Part shown: in pieces, positions 20,301 to 28,355 of the stretch
How the letters are laid out: each line of letters starts with the position of its first letter
How positions within the stretch are numbered: the first letter of the stretch is position 1
Assembly (NCBI GenBank): GCA_023386265.1
Contig: JAEWKA010000001.1
Span: 212,661 to 276,660, forward strand
Length of the DNA: 64,000 nucleotides
Source: Bacillota bacterium
Lineage (GTDB): Bacteria; Bacillota; Clostridia; Oscillospirales; Oscillospiraceae
Reading direction: 5' to 3'
Notes under the pieces: generated by a model
The model's input: only the letters and a program-made list of their open reading frames with translations
Told to the model about the DNA's origin: nothing
Database searches by the model: none
Program-made: the position numbers and the translations under genes

Positions 20301-20329
20301 TTGCAATATTTACAAAATAGTGCTATAAT
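20301..20329 (+). promoter_or_regulatory. Sigma-A promoter of rnj
   Basis: TTGCAA (20301-20306), a 17-nt spacer and TATAAT (20324-20329), just after the recR stop. A leader of about 230 nt follows. Confidence 0.75.
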
Positions 20330-20430
20330 TATTATACAAAGCCTACAACATAGCTTAAATGGGCAAACTAATTAGGATTTAGGTACGAAAGTACTTATTA
20401 TAAGATTACAATTCATTTCGGCAAACAAGG

Positions 20431-20500
20431 GACGTAACAGATTATATCCGCGGAGCAGGGCGGATATAATTGAATATCGGGCGTCCGTTATTTTTGCGCC
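20431..20500 (+). other. Structured leader of rnj
   Basis: A perfect 11-bp hairpin ATTATATCCGC / GCGGATATAAT (20441-20451 with 20460-20470). A second stem, GGGCG with CGCCC, lies around 20479-20502. Outer GGACG and CGTCC could enclose the first hairpin. There is no T run directly after the first stem, so it is not an obvious terminator. Confidence 0.45.
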
Positions 20501-20567
20501 CATAATGGACTATAATCGATTATAAATCAATACATAATTCTATTTAAGAAGGAGAAAATCTTTTACT

Positions 20568-22226
20568 ATGGCATCAAAACTGAAAATAATTTCACTCGGA
20601 GGCCTCAACGAGATAGGCAAGAATCTCACCGTCTACGAGTACGGAGACGATATTATCGTCGTTGACTGCGGTCTCGGCTTCCCCGATGAGGAGATGTACG
20701 GGGTTGACATTGTCATACCCGATTTTAGCTATCTTGTTCAGAACCAGAACAAAATTAGAGCTATCATCCTCACTCACGGCCACGAGGACCATATCGGAGG
20801 TCTGCCGTTTCTCATGCGCGAAATCAATGCTCCGCTCTTTACGACGAGGCTCACTGCGGGTCTTATCGAACTGAAGCTTGAGGAACATGGACTGAAGGAA
20901 AAGGTCAAGATAACAACGCTTGAGGCAGGAGAGCACTTTAAGGCAGGATGCTTCAACATTGAGCTCATTCACGTGAACCACAGCATCGCAGATGCTGTTG
21001 CCCTCGCTATTAAAACGCCTATCGGCACGCTCATCCACACAGGTGACTACAAAATCGACGCCACACCAATTGAGGGCGAAATGATTGACCTCACGAGGCT
21101 GGGCGAGCTCGGAAAAGAGGGGGTTCTCATGCTCCTTTCGGACTCTACGAATGTCGAAAAGCCCGGCTATTCCGAGTCGGAGAAAAAGGTCGGAGTGCGC
21201 TTTGATACGCTATTTAAGGACTGCGACAAGCGCATAATCGTGACGACCTTTGCGTCAAACGTGCACAGGGTTCAGCAGATAATAAATAGCGCCGCAAAGA
21301 ACAACCGTAAGGTCGCGATTACGGGACGGAGCATGGAAAATATTATGCGCGTCGCGATGGAACTCGGCTATATGGATGTGCCGAAGGACACGCTAATTGA
21401 CATCAACATGATAAATACCCTGCCCAAGAACAAAATCGCTATCATCACGACCGGCAGTCAGGGTGAAAGCATGTCCGCTCTTTACCGTATGGCCTTTTCC
21501 GGACACCGTCAGGTCGAAATTAACGCAGGCGACAGGGTAATCATCTCCGCTTCGGCAATCCCCGGCAACGAAACAACGATTAGCCGTGTCATCAATGAAC
21601 TATTTATGAAGGGCGCGGAAGTCATCTATGACAGGCTCGAGGAACTGCACGTTTCCGGCCACGCTTGCAGAGAAGAGCTTAAAATGATGATCGCTCTCAC
21701 CAAGCCCAGATATTTTATGCCGCTTCATGGTGAGCAGCGCCATCTTCGCACCCATGCTGAGCTTGCAAAAAGCATGGGTATTGATCCGAAAAACATCGTC
21801 ATAGGTGATATTGGCAGAATAGTCGAAGTCACGAGGAAGGACGCAAAGCTCGGAGGAACAGTTCAGTCGGGAAAGGTGCTTGTGGACGGAACCGGCGTCG
21901 GAGACGTCGGAAGCGTCGTTCTGCGCGACAGGCGCCATCTCGCACAGGATGGTATGGTAGTCGTCGTTATGACTCTCTCTTCCGAGGACGCAAGTCTCAT
22001 TTCAGGACCCGACATCGTGACACGCGGCTTCGTCTACGTCAAGGAGTCCGATGTGCTTCTTGAAGAGCTCAAGAGGGTTACGCTCGAAACCCTGGATTCC
22101 TGCGAGAATCAGCACATAACCGACTGGGCGACTATCAAAACAAAGGTCAAGGCGAATCTATCCGGATATCTTTATAAAACGACAAAGCGCAGTCCCATGA
22201 TACTGCCCGTCATAATGGAAGTGTAA
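20568..22226 (+). CDS. rnj: Ribonuclease J
   Basis: A 552-aa metallo-beta-lactamase/beta-CASP ribonuclease with 5'-exo and endonuclease activity, central to mRNA decay and RNA maturation in Firmicutes. The dinuclear zinc motif T-H-G-H-E-D-H-I-G-G (about residues 71-80) is intact. The beta-CASP segment contains S-G-H-A and the late P-L-H-G-E motif near residue 385. The C-terminal oligomerisation domain is full length. GAAGGAG precedes the ATG. It is a single copy here; whether it corresponds to J1 or J2 cannot be told. Confidence 0.95.
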   Translation: MASKLKIISLGGLNEIGKNLTVYEYGDDIIVVDCGLGFPDEEMYGVDIVIPDFSYLVQNQNKIRAIILTHGHEDHIGGLPFLMREINAPLFTTRLTAGLIELKLEEHGLKEKVKITTLEAGEHFKAGCFNIELIHVNHSIADAVALAIKTPIGTLIHTGDYKIDATPIEGEMIDLTRLGELGKEGVLMLLSDSTNVEKPGYSESEKKVGVRFDTLFKDCDKRIIVTTFASNVHRVQQIINSAAKNNRKVAITGRSMENIMRVAMELGYMDVPKDTLIDINMINTLPKNKIAIITTGSQGESMSALYRMAFSGHRQVEINAGDRVIISASAIPGNETTISRVINELFMKGAEVIYDRLEELHVSGHACREELKMMIALTKPRYFMPLHGEQRHLRTHAELAKSMGIDPKNIVIGDIGRIVEVTRKDAKLGGTVQSGKVLVDGTGVGDVGSVVLRDRRHLAQDGMVVVVMTLSSEDASLISGPDIVTRGFVYVKESDVLLEELKRVTLETLDSCENQHITDWATIKTKVKANLSGYLYKTTKRSPMILPVIMEV

Positions 22227-22238
22227 TCAGAAAACAAT

Positions 22239-22421
22239 AAAGCCCTGCATCGCAAAAAGCGGATTTAATGTTACTTTATGGAAGACTACTTCTGCTAAAC
22301 AAATCAATAAGGTAACGGCTTAGGCCGTTAATTCCAACAGCTTTTTGCTTACTTCGTCCGCGCCGCCCGGCGCTGTATATTTAAACCGCGCCGGGCGACG
22401 CTTTCTCGTCTGCAGGGCTTT
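22239..22421 (+). other. Branched structured element downstream of rnj
   Basis: An outer perfect 11-bp stem, AAAGCCCTGCA (22239-22249) with TGCAGGGCTTT (22411-22421), encloses two hairpins. The first is TAACGGC-ttag-GCCGTTA (22313-22330). The second is a 13-bp G/C-rich stem with one mismatch (22361-22373 with 22388-22400). The 3' arm can instead form AGGGC-tttctt-GCCCT (22414-22429). It is either a complex 3' end for rnj or an independent RNA or repeat element. Confidence 0.55.
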
Positions 22422-22441
22422 CTTGCCCTCTGATATAACAC

Positions 22442-22470
22442 TTGCGGAAAAGGCATTTTTGAGGTAAACT
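22442..22470 (+). promoter_or_regulatory. Possible promoter of the dipeptidase gene
   Basis: TTGCGG (22442-22447), a 17-nt spacer and TAAACT (22465-22470), about 30 nt before the ATG. The match to consensus is moderate. Confidence 0.35.
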
Positions 22471-22498
22471 ATCTGCATTATTAAAATGAGGTTGCAAT

Positions 22499-23479
22499 AT
22501 GAATATACCTGTTTTCGATGCGCATTGCGACACGATACTTGAAGCGCACAATCACAGCTGCGGAATAAGAGAAAACAAGCTCCATATCGATCTGAAGAGG
22601 GGTGGAAGCTTTGCGCCATACGCTCAGGTGTTCGCAATTTTTAAGCGTCCGTGGCCTGAGAACATTGACTGGCAGAAGATTGATTACTCAAAGGACTGGC
22701 CTGCGGAGGTGCTTGTTCCGCTTTGCGACGAGCTACTGAATTACCTCCTTTCAGAATTCGATAAAAGCACCGACATCCTCACTCACTGCAAGAACTCAGA
22801 TGACGCGAAGACAGCGGCAAAGGACGGAAAAATTGCGGCGTTCATCGCAATTGAGGGCGCGGAACTGTTGGGCTGCGAAATAAAACGCCTGGAAGCAGCA
22901 TACGGCATGGGAGTCCGCTTTATTAATCTCTGCTGGAACTTTGACAACGACCTGTGTGGGGCAGCGAACGGACCGATGAAGAGTGGTCTGACAAGGCAGG
23001 GAGCGCAGTTTGTTAATAGGATGCAGGAGCTTGGGGTCGCGGTTGACCTTTCGCACGCCTCCGAGCGCGCATTCTGGGATGTCGCCGAAATCACGAAAAG
23101 ACCGATAATTGCGGGGCACTCGAACTCGAAAACCGTATGCAACAATGCGCGCAACCTGACAGACGAGCAGTTCAAGGCGCTTGTCTCGCTCAAGGGAGTC
23201 GCGGGGATAAACCTATATCCGGACTTTCTGAATGAGAGCGGCAAAGCCGGTATTGACGACATTCTACGCCATATCGAGCACTTTTTAGAGCTTGGCGGCG
23301 AAAAGACAGTTTGCCTCGGAGGAGATTTGGACGGTATAGAAACTACGCCGGAGGGAATCACGGGAATTGAAAGCTACGGCGAGATATATAACGCCATGCT
23401 GAGGCGCAATTATTCGGAAGACCTTGTGCGTGATATTTTCTATAACAATCTTTTCAACGTATTGGAGAGGATCCTGTGA
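22499..23479 (+). CDS. Membrane dipeptidase (M19 family)
   Basis: A 326-aa zinc dipeptidase of the renal dipeptidase family, an amidohydrolase TIM barrel. The opening motif F-D-A-H-C-D-T (His and Asp ligands) is present. The bridging Glu is in A-I-E-G-A-E-L-L, and later ligands lie in D-L-S-H-A-S and I-A-G-H-S-N-S; the C-terminal L-G-G-D-L-D-G is also typical. It hydrolyses dipeptides, often with a C-terminal D-residue, so a role in recycling wall peptides is possible. No signal peptide is seen. GAGGT precedes the ATG; the stop overlaps the next gene's GTG. Confidence 0.9.
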   Translation: MNIPVFDAHCDTILEAHNHSCGIRENKLHIDLKRGGSFAPYAQVFAIFKRPWPENIDWQKIDYSKDWPAEVLVPLCDELLNYLLSEFDKSTDILTHCKNSDDAKTAAKDGKIAAFIAIEGAELLGCEIKRLEAAYGMGVRFINLCWNFDNDLCGAANGPMKSGLTRQGAQFVNRMQELGVAVDLSHASERAFWDVAEITKRPIIAGHSNSKTVCNNARNLTDEQFKALVSLKGVAGINLYPDFLNESGKAGIDDILRHIEHFLELGGEKTVCLGGDLDGIETTPEGITGIESYGEIYNAMLRRNYSEDLVRDIFYNNLFNVLERIL

Positions 23480-23808
23480 ACATACAAATTTTCGGAAAAT
23501 CAAAGTGCTTTGACACAAAAAAGGCCGAGCGTTATTTTAAGGAGAGAAAGATTAAGTTTCAGAGCATAGACCTGCCGCGTTTCGGGATGAGGCCGCGAGA
23601 GCTGGAAAGCGTAATTTTAAATATCGGCTTAGCCGCGCTCATCGACGAAAAGGCGAAGGACGCTGAGATACTGAAGTATCTGGCATACGACGCGGACAAG
23701 CTTCAGAAGTTGTTTGAGAATCCATCGCTCCTAAAAACTCCGATAGTGCGCAACGGCAAGAAAGCGACAGTCGGCTACTGCCCCGAAATCTGGAAGGATT
23801 GGGAATAA
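23476..23808 (+). CDS. ArsC/Spx-family thioredoxin-like protein
   Basis: A 110-aa protein of the arsenate reductase family. The active-site region is K-S-K-C-F-D-T with a single Cys (residue 11) in a C-x-x-T arrangement, and the C-terminus has the family motif L-L-K-T-P-I-V-R-N-G. It resembles the YffB/ArsC-like group rather than true Spx, which keeps a C-x-x-C. A redox role is likely, and arsenate reduction is not proven. It starts with GTG overlapping the dipeptidase stop (GTGA), so the two are translationally coupled. Confidence 0.8.
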   Translation: MNIQIFGKSKCFDTKKAERYFKERKIKFQSIDLPRFGMRPRELESVILNIGLAALIDEKAKDAEILKYLAYDADKLQKLFENPSLLKTPIVRNGKKATVGYCPEIWKDWE

Positions 23809-23814
23809 CACAAA

Positions 23815-23843
23815 AACGGACAGTCTTTAAAAGACTGTCCGTT
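23815..23843. terminator. Bidirectional terminator
   Basis: AACGGACAGTCTTT pairs with AAAGACTGTCCGTT, with T runs on both outer sides. It ends both the dipeptidase operon and the leftward rpsF-ssb-rpsR operon. Confidence 0.85.
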
Positions 23844-23860
23844 AATTGTTTTTGTGGAAG

Positions 23861-24133
23861 TTATTCCATTACATAAGGCAGAAGAGCGATTTGACGAGCC
23901 CTCTTGATCGACTCCGTAAGCTCGCGCTGATGTGCGGCGCAGGTTCCGGTTGTGCGGCGGGGCAGAATCTTTCCGCGCTCGGAGAGGAAGCGGCGAAGCT
24001 TCACCGTATCCTTGTAGTCTATATGCTCGTTTCTATCGACGCAAAATTGACAAACCTTTTTGCGCTTATGATTTTTTCCCATTTTGTCTCTGCTATCTCT
24101 GTTGTCTCTACCATCTCTATTATCAAATGCCAA
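23861..24133 (-). CDS. rpsR: 30S ribosomal protein S18
   Basis: A 90-aa ribosomal protein that pairs with S6 on the 30S platform. Its core has K-K-V-C-Q-F-C and the conserved [26 protein letters not shown] segment. The N-terminus has a short R-D-N-R-D-S-R-D repeat before the core. AGGAGG lies upstream of the ATG. It is the last gene of rpsF-ssb-rpsR, 40 nt after ssb. Confidence 0.97.
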   Translation of the reverse strand: MAFDNRDGRDNRDSRDKMGKNHKRKKVCQFCVDRNEHIDYKDTVKLRRFLSERGKILPRRTTGTCAAHQRELTESIKRARQIALLPYVME

Positions 24134-24173
24134 GGCTTTTTCCTCCTATCGTTGGTATTTTTCGTTTTTTGAA

Positions 24174-24614
24174 CTAAAAAGGCAGGTCGCCGTCGCCATT
24201 ATCAAGCTCTGAAAATGCAGAGCCCTTAAAGTTGCCTTCATTGGAACGGGGAGCGCTGCTGTCATGAGTGCCGGAATCCGAACCTTCGCGACGCTTGCTG
24301 TCTCCAAAATAGACATTGTCAGCAACGATCTCGGCGCTTCTGCGCTTGTTGCCTTCTTTATCCTGCCATTCGTGGATTTGAAGACGACCGCTAACAACCG
24401 CCATGCTGCCCTTAGTGAAATACTTGGACACGAACTCGCCGGTCTGACGCCATGCAACGATGTCGATAAAGTCCGTCTGCTTTTCTCCGCTGTCCTTGGG
24501 CGCAAAATCGCGGTCCACGGCAAGGGTGAAAGAGGCAACCGGCGTACCCGAAGGCGTGTAGCGCAGTTCGGGATCACGGGTCAAACGACCCATTAGCGTA
24601 ATGTGGTTCAGCAT
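24174..24614 (-). CDS. ssb: Single-stranded DNA-binding protein
   Basis: A 146-aa SSB with an OB fold (residues 1-105; M-L-N-H-I-T-L-M-G-R-L-T-R-D-P-E-L). A flexible acidic tail ends in G-D-L-P-F, matching the D-D/L-P-F tip that binds replication partners. It lies between rpsF and rpsR, the classic order. AGGAGA precedes the ATG. Confidence 0.96.
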   Translation of the reverse strand: MLNHITLMGRLTRDPELRYTPSGTPVASFTLAVDRDFAPKDSGEKQTDFIDIVAWRQTGEFVSKYFTKGSMAVVSGRLQIHEWQDKEGNKRRSAEIVADNVYFGDSKRREGSDSGTHDSSAPRSNEGNFKGSAFSELDNGDGDLPF

Positions 24615-24624
24615 AAACTGTCTC

Positions 24625-24921
24625 CTATTCGCAGCGTACGGTAATAAGGCTGCGCATCACGCTGTCGGTAATACCAAGGATACGGTCTAGCTCCGCAGGG
24701 AAATCAGGAGTTGAAGAAAATTTGACGAGTACATAGTAACCGTCGGTAAGATCGTTAATCTCATAAGCAAGCCTGCGCTTTCCTATAAGCTCCATCTCAT
24801 CAACAGTACCGTGCTGCTCGACAAGCGCCTTGAATTTTTCTACGATTGCTGCTGTATCTTCTTCGCCGAGGGTGGGGTTGATGATGTACATCAGCTCGTA
24901 CTTTTCAGATGTTTTTGCCAT
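24625..24921 (-). CDS. rpsF: 30S ribosomal protein S6
   Basis: A 98-aa protein with the S6 core: Y-E-L-M-Y-I-I-N-P near the start, G-K-R-R-L-A-Y-E-I in the middle, and Y-Y-V-L-V-K-F. The frame runs up to 24966, but the ATG at 24921 follows AAGGAGGTG and gives the normal length. It is the first gene of rpsF-ssb-rpsR and starts about 70 nt after the likely transcription start. The leader contains two hairpins and could host S6:S18 autoregulation, though I could not find that motif's core. Confidence 0.96.
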   Translation of the reverse strand: MAKTSEKYELMYIINPTLGEEDTAAIVEKFKALVEQHGTVDEMELIGKRRLAYEINDLTDGYYVLVKFSSTPDFPAELDRILGITDSVMRSLITVRCE

Positions 24922-24949
24922 TTTAGCACCTCCTTCTGGACTAATGGCC

Positions 24950-24991
24950 CCCTTAAAAAGGGGCAAGGATAGCTTATCTTAATATGACAAG
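24950..24991 (-). other. Hairpins in the rpsF leader
   Basis: On the minus strand GATAGCTTGTC / GATAAGCTATC (imperfect, about 24967-24996) and CCCCTTTTTAAGGGG (24950-24964) lie between the promoter and the rpsF SD. S6 leaders in Firmicutes often bind S6:S18, so a regulatory role is plausible, not shown. Confidence 0.4.
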
Positions 24992-24998
24992 CTATCCT

Positions 24999-25026
24999 AT
25001 TATACACAAAATATTAGGAATGTCAA
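24999..25026 (-). promoter_or_regulatory. Sigma-A promoter of rpsF-ssb-rpsR
   Basis: On the minus strand TTGACA (25026-25021), a 16-nt spacer and TATAAT (25004-24999). Both hexamers match consensus exactly. Confidence 0.85.
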
Positions 25027-25060
25027 GGAAATCACTCAAAGAGAGTGCTCCCGAAAAAGC

Positions 25061-26059
25061 TTACATTGTGCCGAGAGTAATTATCGCCATTGTATAGACC
25101 TCATCAGCTGTACAGCCGCGGGAAAGATCGTTAATGGGGGCGTTCAGACCCTGAAGGATGGGGCCGTAGGCTTCGAAGCCGCCCAGACGCTGAGCAATCT
25201 TGTAGCCGATGTTGCCAGCCTCAATGTTCGGGAAGATGAAGGTGTTGGCCTGTCCGGCCACAGGAGAGCCCTTGCACTTGGTTGCTGCAACAACAGGTGA
25301 AACCGCCGCGTCAAACTGCAGTTCGCCGTCAATAGCAAGCTCGGGAGCGAGTTCCTTCGCCTTTTCCGTAGCTTCGCGTGAGAGTGCTACTGTGCCGCCC
25401 TTGCCGGAGCCCTTTGTCGAGAAGCTCAGTACGGCAACTTTAGGGTCAATGCCGAATATCTTTGCTGTTCTGGCGGTTTCAACAACGACCTCTGCGAGCT
25501 TATCACTGCCCTTGAGCGTGACGTTGCCGTCCTTGTCTGTGCTGTCAGGGTAGTCAATATTAATTGCGCAGTCGCCCATTGCGAGCTTTTCATCGCCGCG
25601 GACGAGAATAAAGCAGGAGCTCACGAGATGTGCGCCGGGCTTGGTCTTGACTATCTGGAGAGCGGGGCGAACCGTGTCCGCGGTGGAATAAGTCGCGCCG
25701 CCGAGCAGACCATCTGCTTTGCCCATCTTGACGAGCATCGTGCCGAAGTAGTTACCCTTTGAAAGGCTATCGCGGCACTCTTCAATCGGAGTCTTGCCCT
25801 TACGAAGCTCGAACATAGTCTCAACCATTTTATCCATTTCGGGGTAGCTTGCGGGGTCTGCAATTTCCATGCCGTCGATATTGAACCCGCCGGCTTTGGC
25901 GGCGGCTCTGACCTTTTCAGGGTTGCCGCAGAGCAGGACGTCCATGATACCGTCAGCAGCGAGGCGGCTGGCGGCTTCAAGGATGCGGGGATCTTCGCCT
26001 TCTGTGAAGACTATTTTTTTGCGGTCATTTTTAAGTTTCTTGATTATTTCTGTAAGCAT
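25061..26059 (-). CDS. pta: Phosphate acetyltransferase
   Basis: A 332-aa enzyme converting acetyl-CoA and phosphate to acetyl phosphate, the first step of acetate formation. It is the short form without a DRTGG domain. Family motifs include the early F-T-E-G-E-D-P-R, L-L-G-G-A-T-Y-S-T-A-D-T-V-R, S-F-S-T-K-G-S, and the C-terminal G-P-I-L-Q-G-L-N-A-P-I-N-D-L-S-R-G. No acetate kinase gene is in the window. GGGAGG precedes the ATG. It is monocistronic. Confidence 0.95.
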   Translation of the reverse strand: MLTEIIKKLKNDRKKIVFTEGEDPRILEAASRLAADGIMDVLLCGNPEKVRAAAKAGGFNIDGMEIADPASYPEMDKMVETMFELRKGKTPIEECRDSLSKGNYFGTMLVKMGKADGLLGGATYSTADTVRPALQIVKTKPGAHLVSSCFILVRGDEKLAMGDCAINIDYPDSTDKDGNVTLKGSDKLAEVVVETARTAKIFGIDPKVAVLSFSTKGSGKGGTVALSREATEKAKELAPELAIDGELQFDAAVSPVVAATKCKGSPVAGQANTFIFPNIEAGNIGYKIAQRLGGFEAYGPILQGLNAPINDLSRGCTADEVYTMAIITLGTM

Positions 26060-26095
26060 GATAAGTTTCCTCCCATGTAGTTTTAAACCCTATGC

Positions 26096-26123
26096 ATTAT
26101 ACACCTTAGAATTCAAATTACAA
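26096..26123 (-). promoter_or_regulatory. Sigma-A promoter of pta
   Basis: On the minus strand TTGTAA (26123-26118), a 16-nt spacer and TATAAT (26101-26096), about 36 nt before the pta start. Confidence 0.65.
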
Positions 26124-26174
26124 ATAAAAAATGCTAATAAATCTCATTAATTTCATAAATTACTGCCGAATAAC

Positions 26175-26203
26175 TTGAGCTTTTTCAATTTTGAGTCTAT
26201 AAT
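26175..26203 (+). promoter_or_regulatory. Sigma-A promoter of the thioesterase pair
   Basis: TTGAGC (26175-26180), a 17-nt spacer and TATAAT (26198-26203). The -10 box overlaps the left arm of the large dyad at 26200-26253. Confidence 0.7.
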
Positions 26204-26253
26204 TAATGTCTGCTGAACAAACAGTAATCGGTTTGTTCAGCGGACATTAATTA
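26200..26253 (+). promoter_or_regulatory. 23-bp dyad over the thioesterase promoter
   Basis: The left arm (26200-26222) and right arm (26231-26253) match at 22 of 23 positions around an 8-nt centre; the odd pair is a T:G wobble in RNA. The inner half of the arms reads CTGAACAAAC / GTTTGTTCAG. It begins in the -10 box and covers the start site. It could be an operator, or a strong 5' mRNA hairpin. No T run follows. Confidence 0.6.
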
Positions 26254-26290
26254 CTCTCGGATTTCAAAAAACGACAGGGAGGAGAATACT

Positions 26291-27028
26291 ATGCCCGAAG
26301 AGTGGTATGACGGCGCATATTTCAATAGAAGCTTCCGTTTTCGATTCGGAGACTGTGACAGCCGAAAAAGGGCAAGCCTCTATTCGTTGATGAAGCTACT
26401 ATCCGAGCTTTCAGGAGAAGACTATGAGCGGAGAGGTTTGGGTTACGAGCTCCTTGCAAAAAGCGGACAGGCGATGCTCCTATCGCGCATGAGGCTGAAA
26501 TTTTCAAGGCTACCCGAACACATTGAAAATGTGGTTGCGACCACTTGGGAAAGAGGAGTCAAGGGCCCGTATTTCTGCCGTGATTACGAAGTCAGGACAG
26601 AAAAAGGTGAACTTCTATGTTCAGGGTCAAGCAATTGGTTTCTGGTTGACATAACAACTAGAGAGGTTTTGCGGCCAAGCACTCTCACAGTGGGTGAAAG
26701 ACAGCTTGAAGCTCGGAAGTCTGACGCTCCGGAATGTGAAAAGCTCAAGAAAATTGAATCATTGCCGATCTTGGGAAAAAGACCCGTGTATTATACAGAT
26801 CTTGACGGCAACGGACATGTGAACAACGCTGTTTATGCGAGGATAGCCGTGGATTTTTTGCCGGATGCTATTAGACAGAAGGAAATCAAAGAGTTTTCGA
26901 TTAACTTCTTTATCGAAACGAAGCTTGGCGAAACACTTGAACTATCGGGTACGGAAACCGAAAACGGATTTGTCATTCAGGGAAGCGCGAACGGAACACA
27001 CCGTTTTGGCTGCGAATTTGGCTTTTAA
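26291..27028 (+). CDS. Acyl-ACP thioesterase family protein (copy 1)
   Basis: A 245-aa double-hotdog protein of the FatA/FatB-like acyl-ACP thioesterase family. Such enzymes release free fatty acids from acyl-ACP. The N-terminal hotdog begins F-R-F-R-F-G-D-C-D; the C-terminal hotdog has the motif Y-Y-T-D-L-D-G-N-G-H-V-N-N-A-V-Y, which carries the conserved Asn/His residues of the active site. GGGAGGAG precedes the ATG. A diverged paralogue follows after 42 nt. Whether the product is for export, membrane tuning or stress is unknown. Confidence 0.85.
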   Translation: MPEEWYDGAYFNRSFRFRFGDCDSRKRASLYSLMKLLSELSGEDYERRGLGYELLAKSGQAMLLSRMRLKFSRLPEHIENVVATTWERGVKGPYFCRDYEVRTEKGELLCSGSSNWFLVDITTREVLRPSTLTVGERQLEARKSDAPECEKLKKIESLPILGKRPVYYTDLDGNGHVNNAVYARIAVDFLPDAIRQKEIKEFSINFFIETKLGETLELSGTETENGFVIQGSANGTHRFGCEFGF

Positions 27029-27070
27029 AGAGCGACGCTACTATTATATAAAGAAAATCGGAGGACTACG

Positions 27071-27817
27071 ATGCCGGATAGATGGTTTGACGGAACATAC
27101 TACAAAAGAGAGGTAACGCTTAATTACTCGGACTGCAACACAGAAAGAAGAGTGTTTCTTCATTATATATTGGGGATATTTTCGGAAATAGCCGGAGATG
27201 AGAGCCAGTCAAAGGGAAGAACTCATGAAGCTCTTGTGAGCAGAGGAAAAATATTCCTTATAACTCGCATGAGCATAAGATTTCACAGAACTCCAGCCGT
27301 CAACGAAACATTAATTTTCAGAACGTGGTTTCGGAAAGCGGAGGGCAAATTCTTTTTTCGCGACTGCGATATAAGGTCACCCGAGGACGAATTAATTTCA
27401 TCGGTTTCCGGCACATGGGTTTTGATAGATCTGAGCAATCACAGAGTTATCGATACGGGAGAACAACCAATTCCTAATGTCAAAAGCTTCAGCGAAAAGG
27501 CGGACAGCCCGGAGTGTAAAAAAATCATTTCCGAAGCGCCGCTGCCCGTCATTGGCTGCAGACCCGTTTATTACACCGATTTAGATTGCAATTATCACTT
27601 GAATAACACTGTATACACGAGGATTGCAACGGATTTCATGCCTTCCGAATATCAGAGCAGGGAAGTCAGGGACTATGTCGTGAACTTCAATAAAGAGACA
27701 AAGCTCGGCGATACACTCGAGATAAGAGGCGGATATAGCGGGGAGCACTATATCATTCAAGGCTTTGTTGACGGTGTTCAGCACTTTGCAAGCGAGTTCA
27801 CTTTCAGCGAAAATTGA
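27071..27817 (+). CDS. Acyl-ACP thioesterase family protein (copy 2)
   Basis: A 248-aa paralogue of the preceding gene with the same start (M-P-D-R-W-F-D-G-T-Y) and the second-hotdog motif Y-Y-T-D-L-D-C-N-Y-H-L-N-N-T-V-Y. The catalytic Asn and His are kept while neighbours differ, so substrate chain length may differ. CGGAGG precedes the ATG. The pair probably forms an operon and may form a heterodimer; that is inference. Confidence 0.85.
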   Translation: MPDRWFDGTYYKREVTLNYSDCNTERRVFLHYILGIFSEIAGDESQSKGRTHEALVSRGKIFLITRMSIRFHRTPAVNETLIFRTWFRKAEGKFFFRDCDIRSPEDELISSVSGTWVLIDLSNHRVIDTGEQPIPNVKSFSEKADSPECKKIISEAPLPVIGCRPVYYTDLDCNYHLNNTVYTRIATDFMPSEYQSREVRDYVVNFNKETKLGDTLEIRGGYSGEHYIIQGFVDGVQHFASEFTFSEN

Positions 27818-27851
27818 TTCCGATTTCCGACAATAAAATAAGGTAATATGA

Positions 27852-27907
27852 GCGCACCCGACCTTTGGCTGTCACTTTTAAGTGAGACTTAGGTTTGGGT
27901 GCGATAA
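27852..27907 (+). terminator. Long imperfect hairpin after the thioesterase pair
   Basis: GCGCACCCGACCT pairs with AGGTTTGGGTGCG across a spacer that itself holds GTCACTT / AAGTGA. It lies 34 nt after the second thioesterase. There is no strong T run, so its action as a terminator is uncertain. Confidence 0.4.
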
Positions 27908-28355
27908 TTTATGTAAACGCCAACTATTTTGTAATATTTTTGGTATTTCTGTTGGACGAAAGTTTTGCAAGCACCCTTGCAAAAAAAGTGTAATATTTAC
28001 AAATGGCAACAAAATAGTGACAAAAGTATCTGTGAATACTACTAAAAATTACGTTAATTAAATATCAATTGTTGATTTATTCAAAATCTTTTGCTAGCAT
28101 GGGCAAAGTGTTTAAAGGAAATAGGCACAAATATTAATGGAAGTGGGAAACAATGTATTAAAATCCAAGCTGTTTATGGCTTATTGTGGGAATTGATGGC
28201 AGTCAATTGGTATGTCGTAAAACTTGCGTTATGTGAGGCGCAAAGCGACATTATTCGAATTAAATATGAAGCTATAATTGCGCATACGGATCGAAACCGG
28301 ATTGCATAGTAATGCCCCCGCAATTAAACAGCATATGATTTTAAGGAGGTTATCT
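27908..28355. other. Non-coding gap before the cell-wall hydrolase
   Basis: About 450 nt without a supportable gene; the small frame at 28091-28309 has no recognisable features and no good SD. The stretch contains a perfect 9-bp hairpin, TTTTGCAAG-cacc-CTTGCAAAA (27963-27984), followed by A's, so it would look like a terminator on the minus strand. It also holds a possible sporulation promoter near 28263-28290. I recognise no riboswitch. Confidence 0.4.
28263..28290 (+). promoter_or_regulatory. Possible sigma-E-type promoter of the cell-wall hydrolase
   Basis: AATATG (28263-28268), a 14-nt spacer and CATACGGA (28283-28290) resemble the sigma-E consensus (ATATT-14-CATACA-T). The hydrolase start is about 60 nt downstream. 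Confidence 0.3.

Noticed and set aside
22320..22637. 105-aa leftward ORF upstream of the dipeptidase
   Set aside because: It runs across the structured element and the dipeptidase start; no SD or domain.
28081..28300. Cyclic di-GMP-type riboswitch suggested by GGCGCAAAGC
   Set aside because: Only one short block resembles the GEMM motif; the rest of the aptamer is missing.
28091..28309. 72-aa ORF in the gap before the SleB-like gene
   Set aside because: No SD, no hydrophobic or known motif, and it overlaps a likely promoter region.
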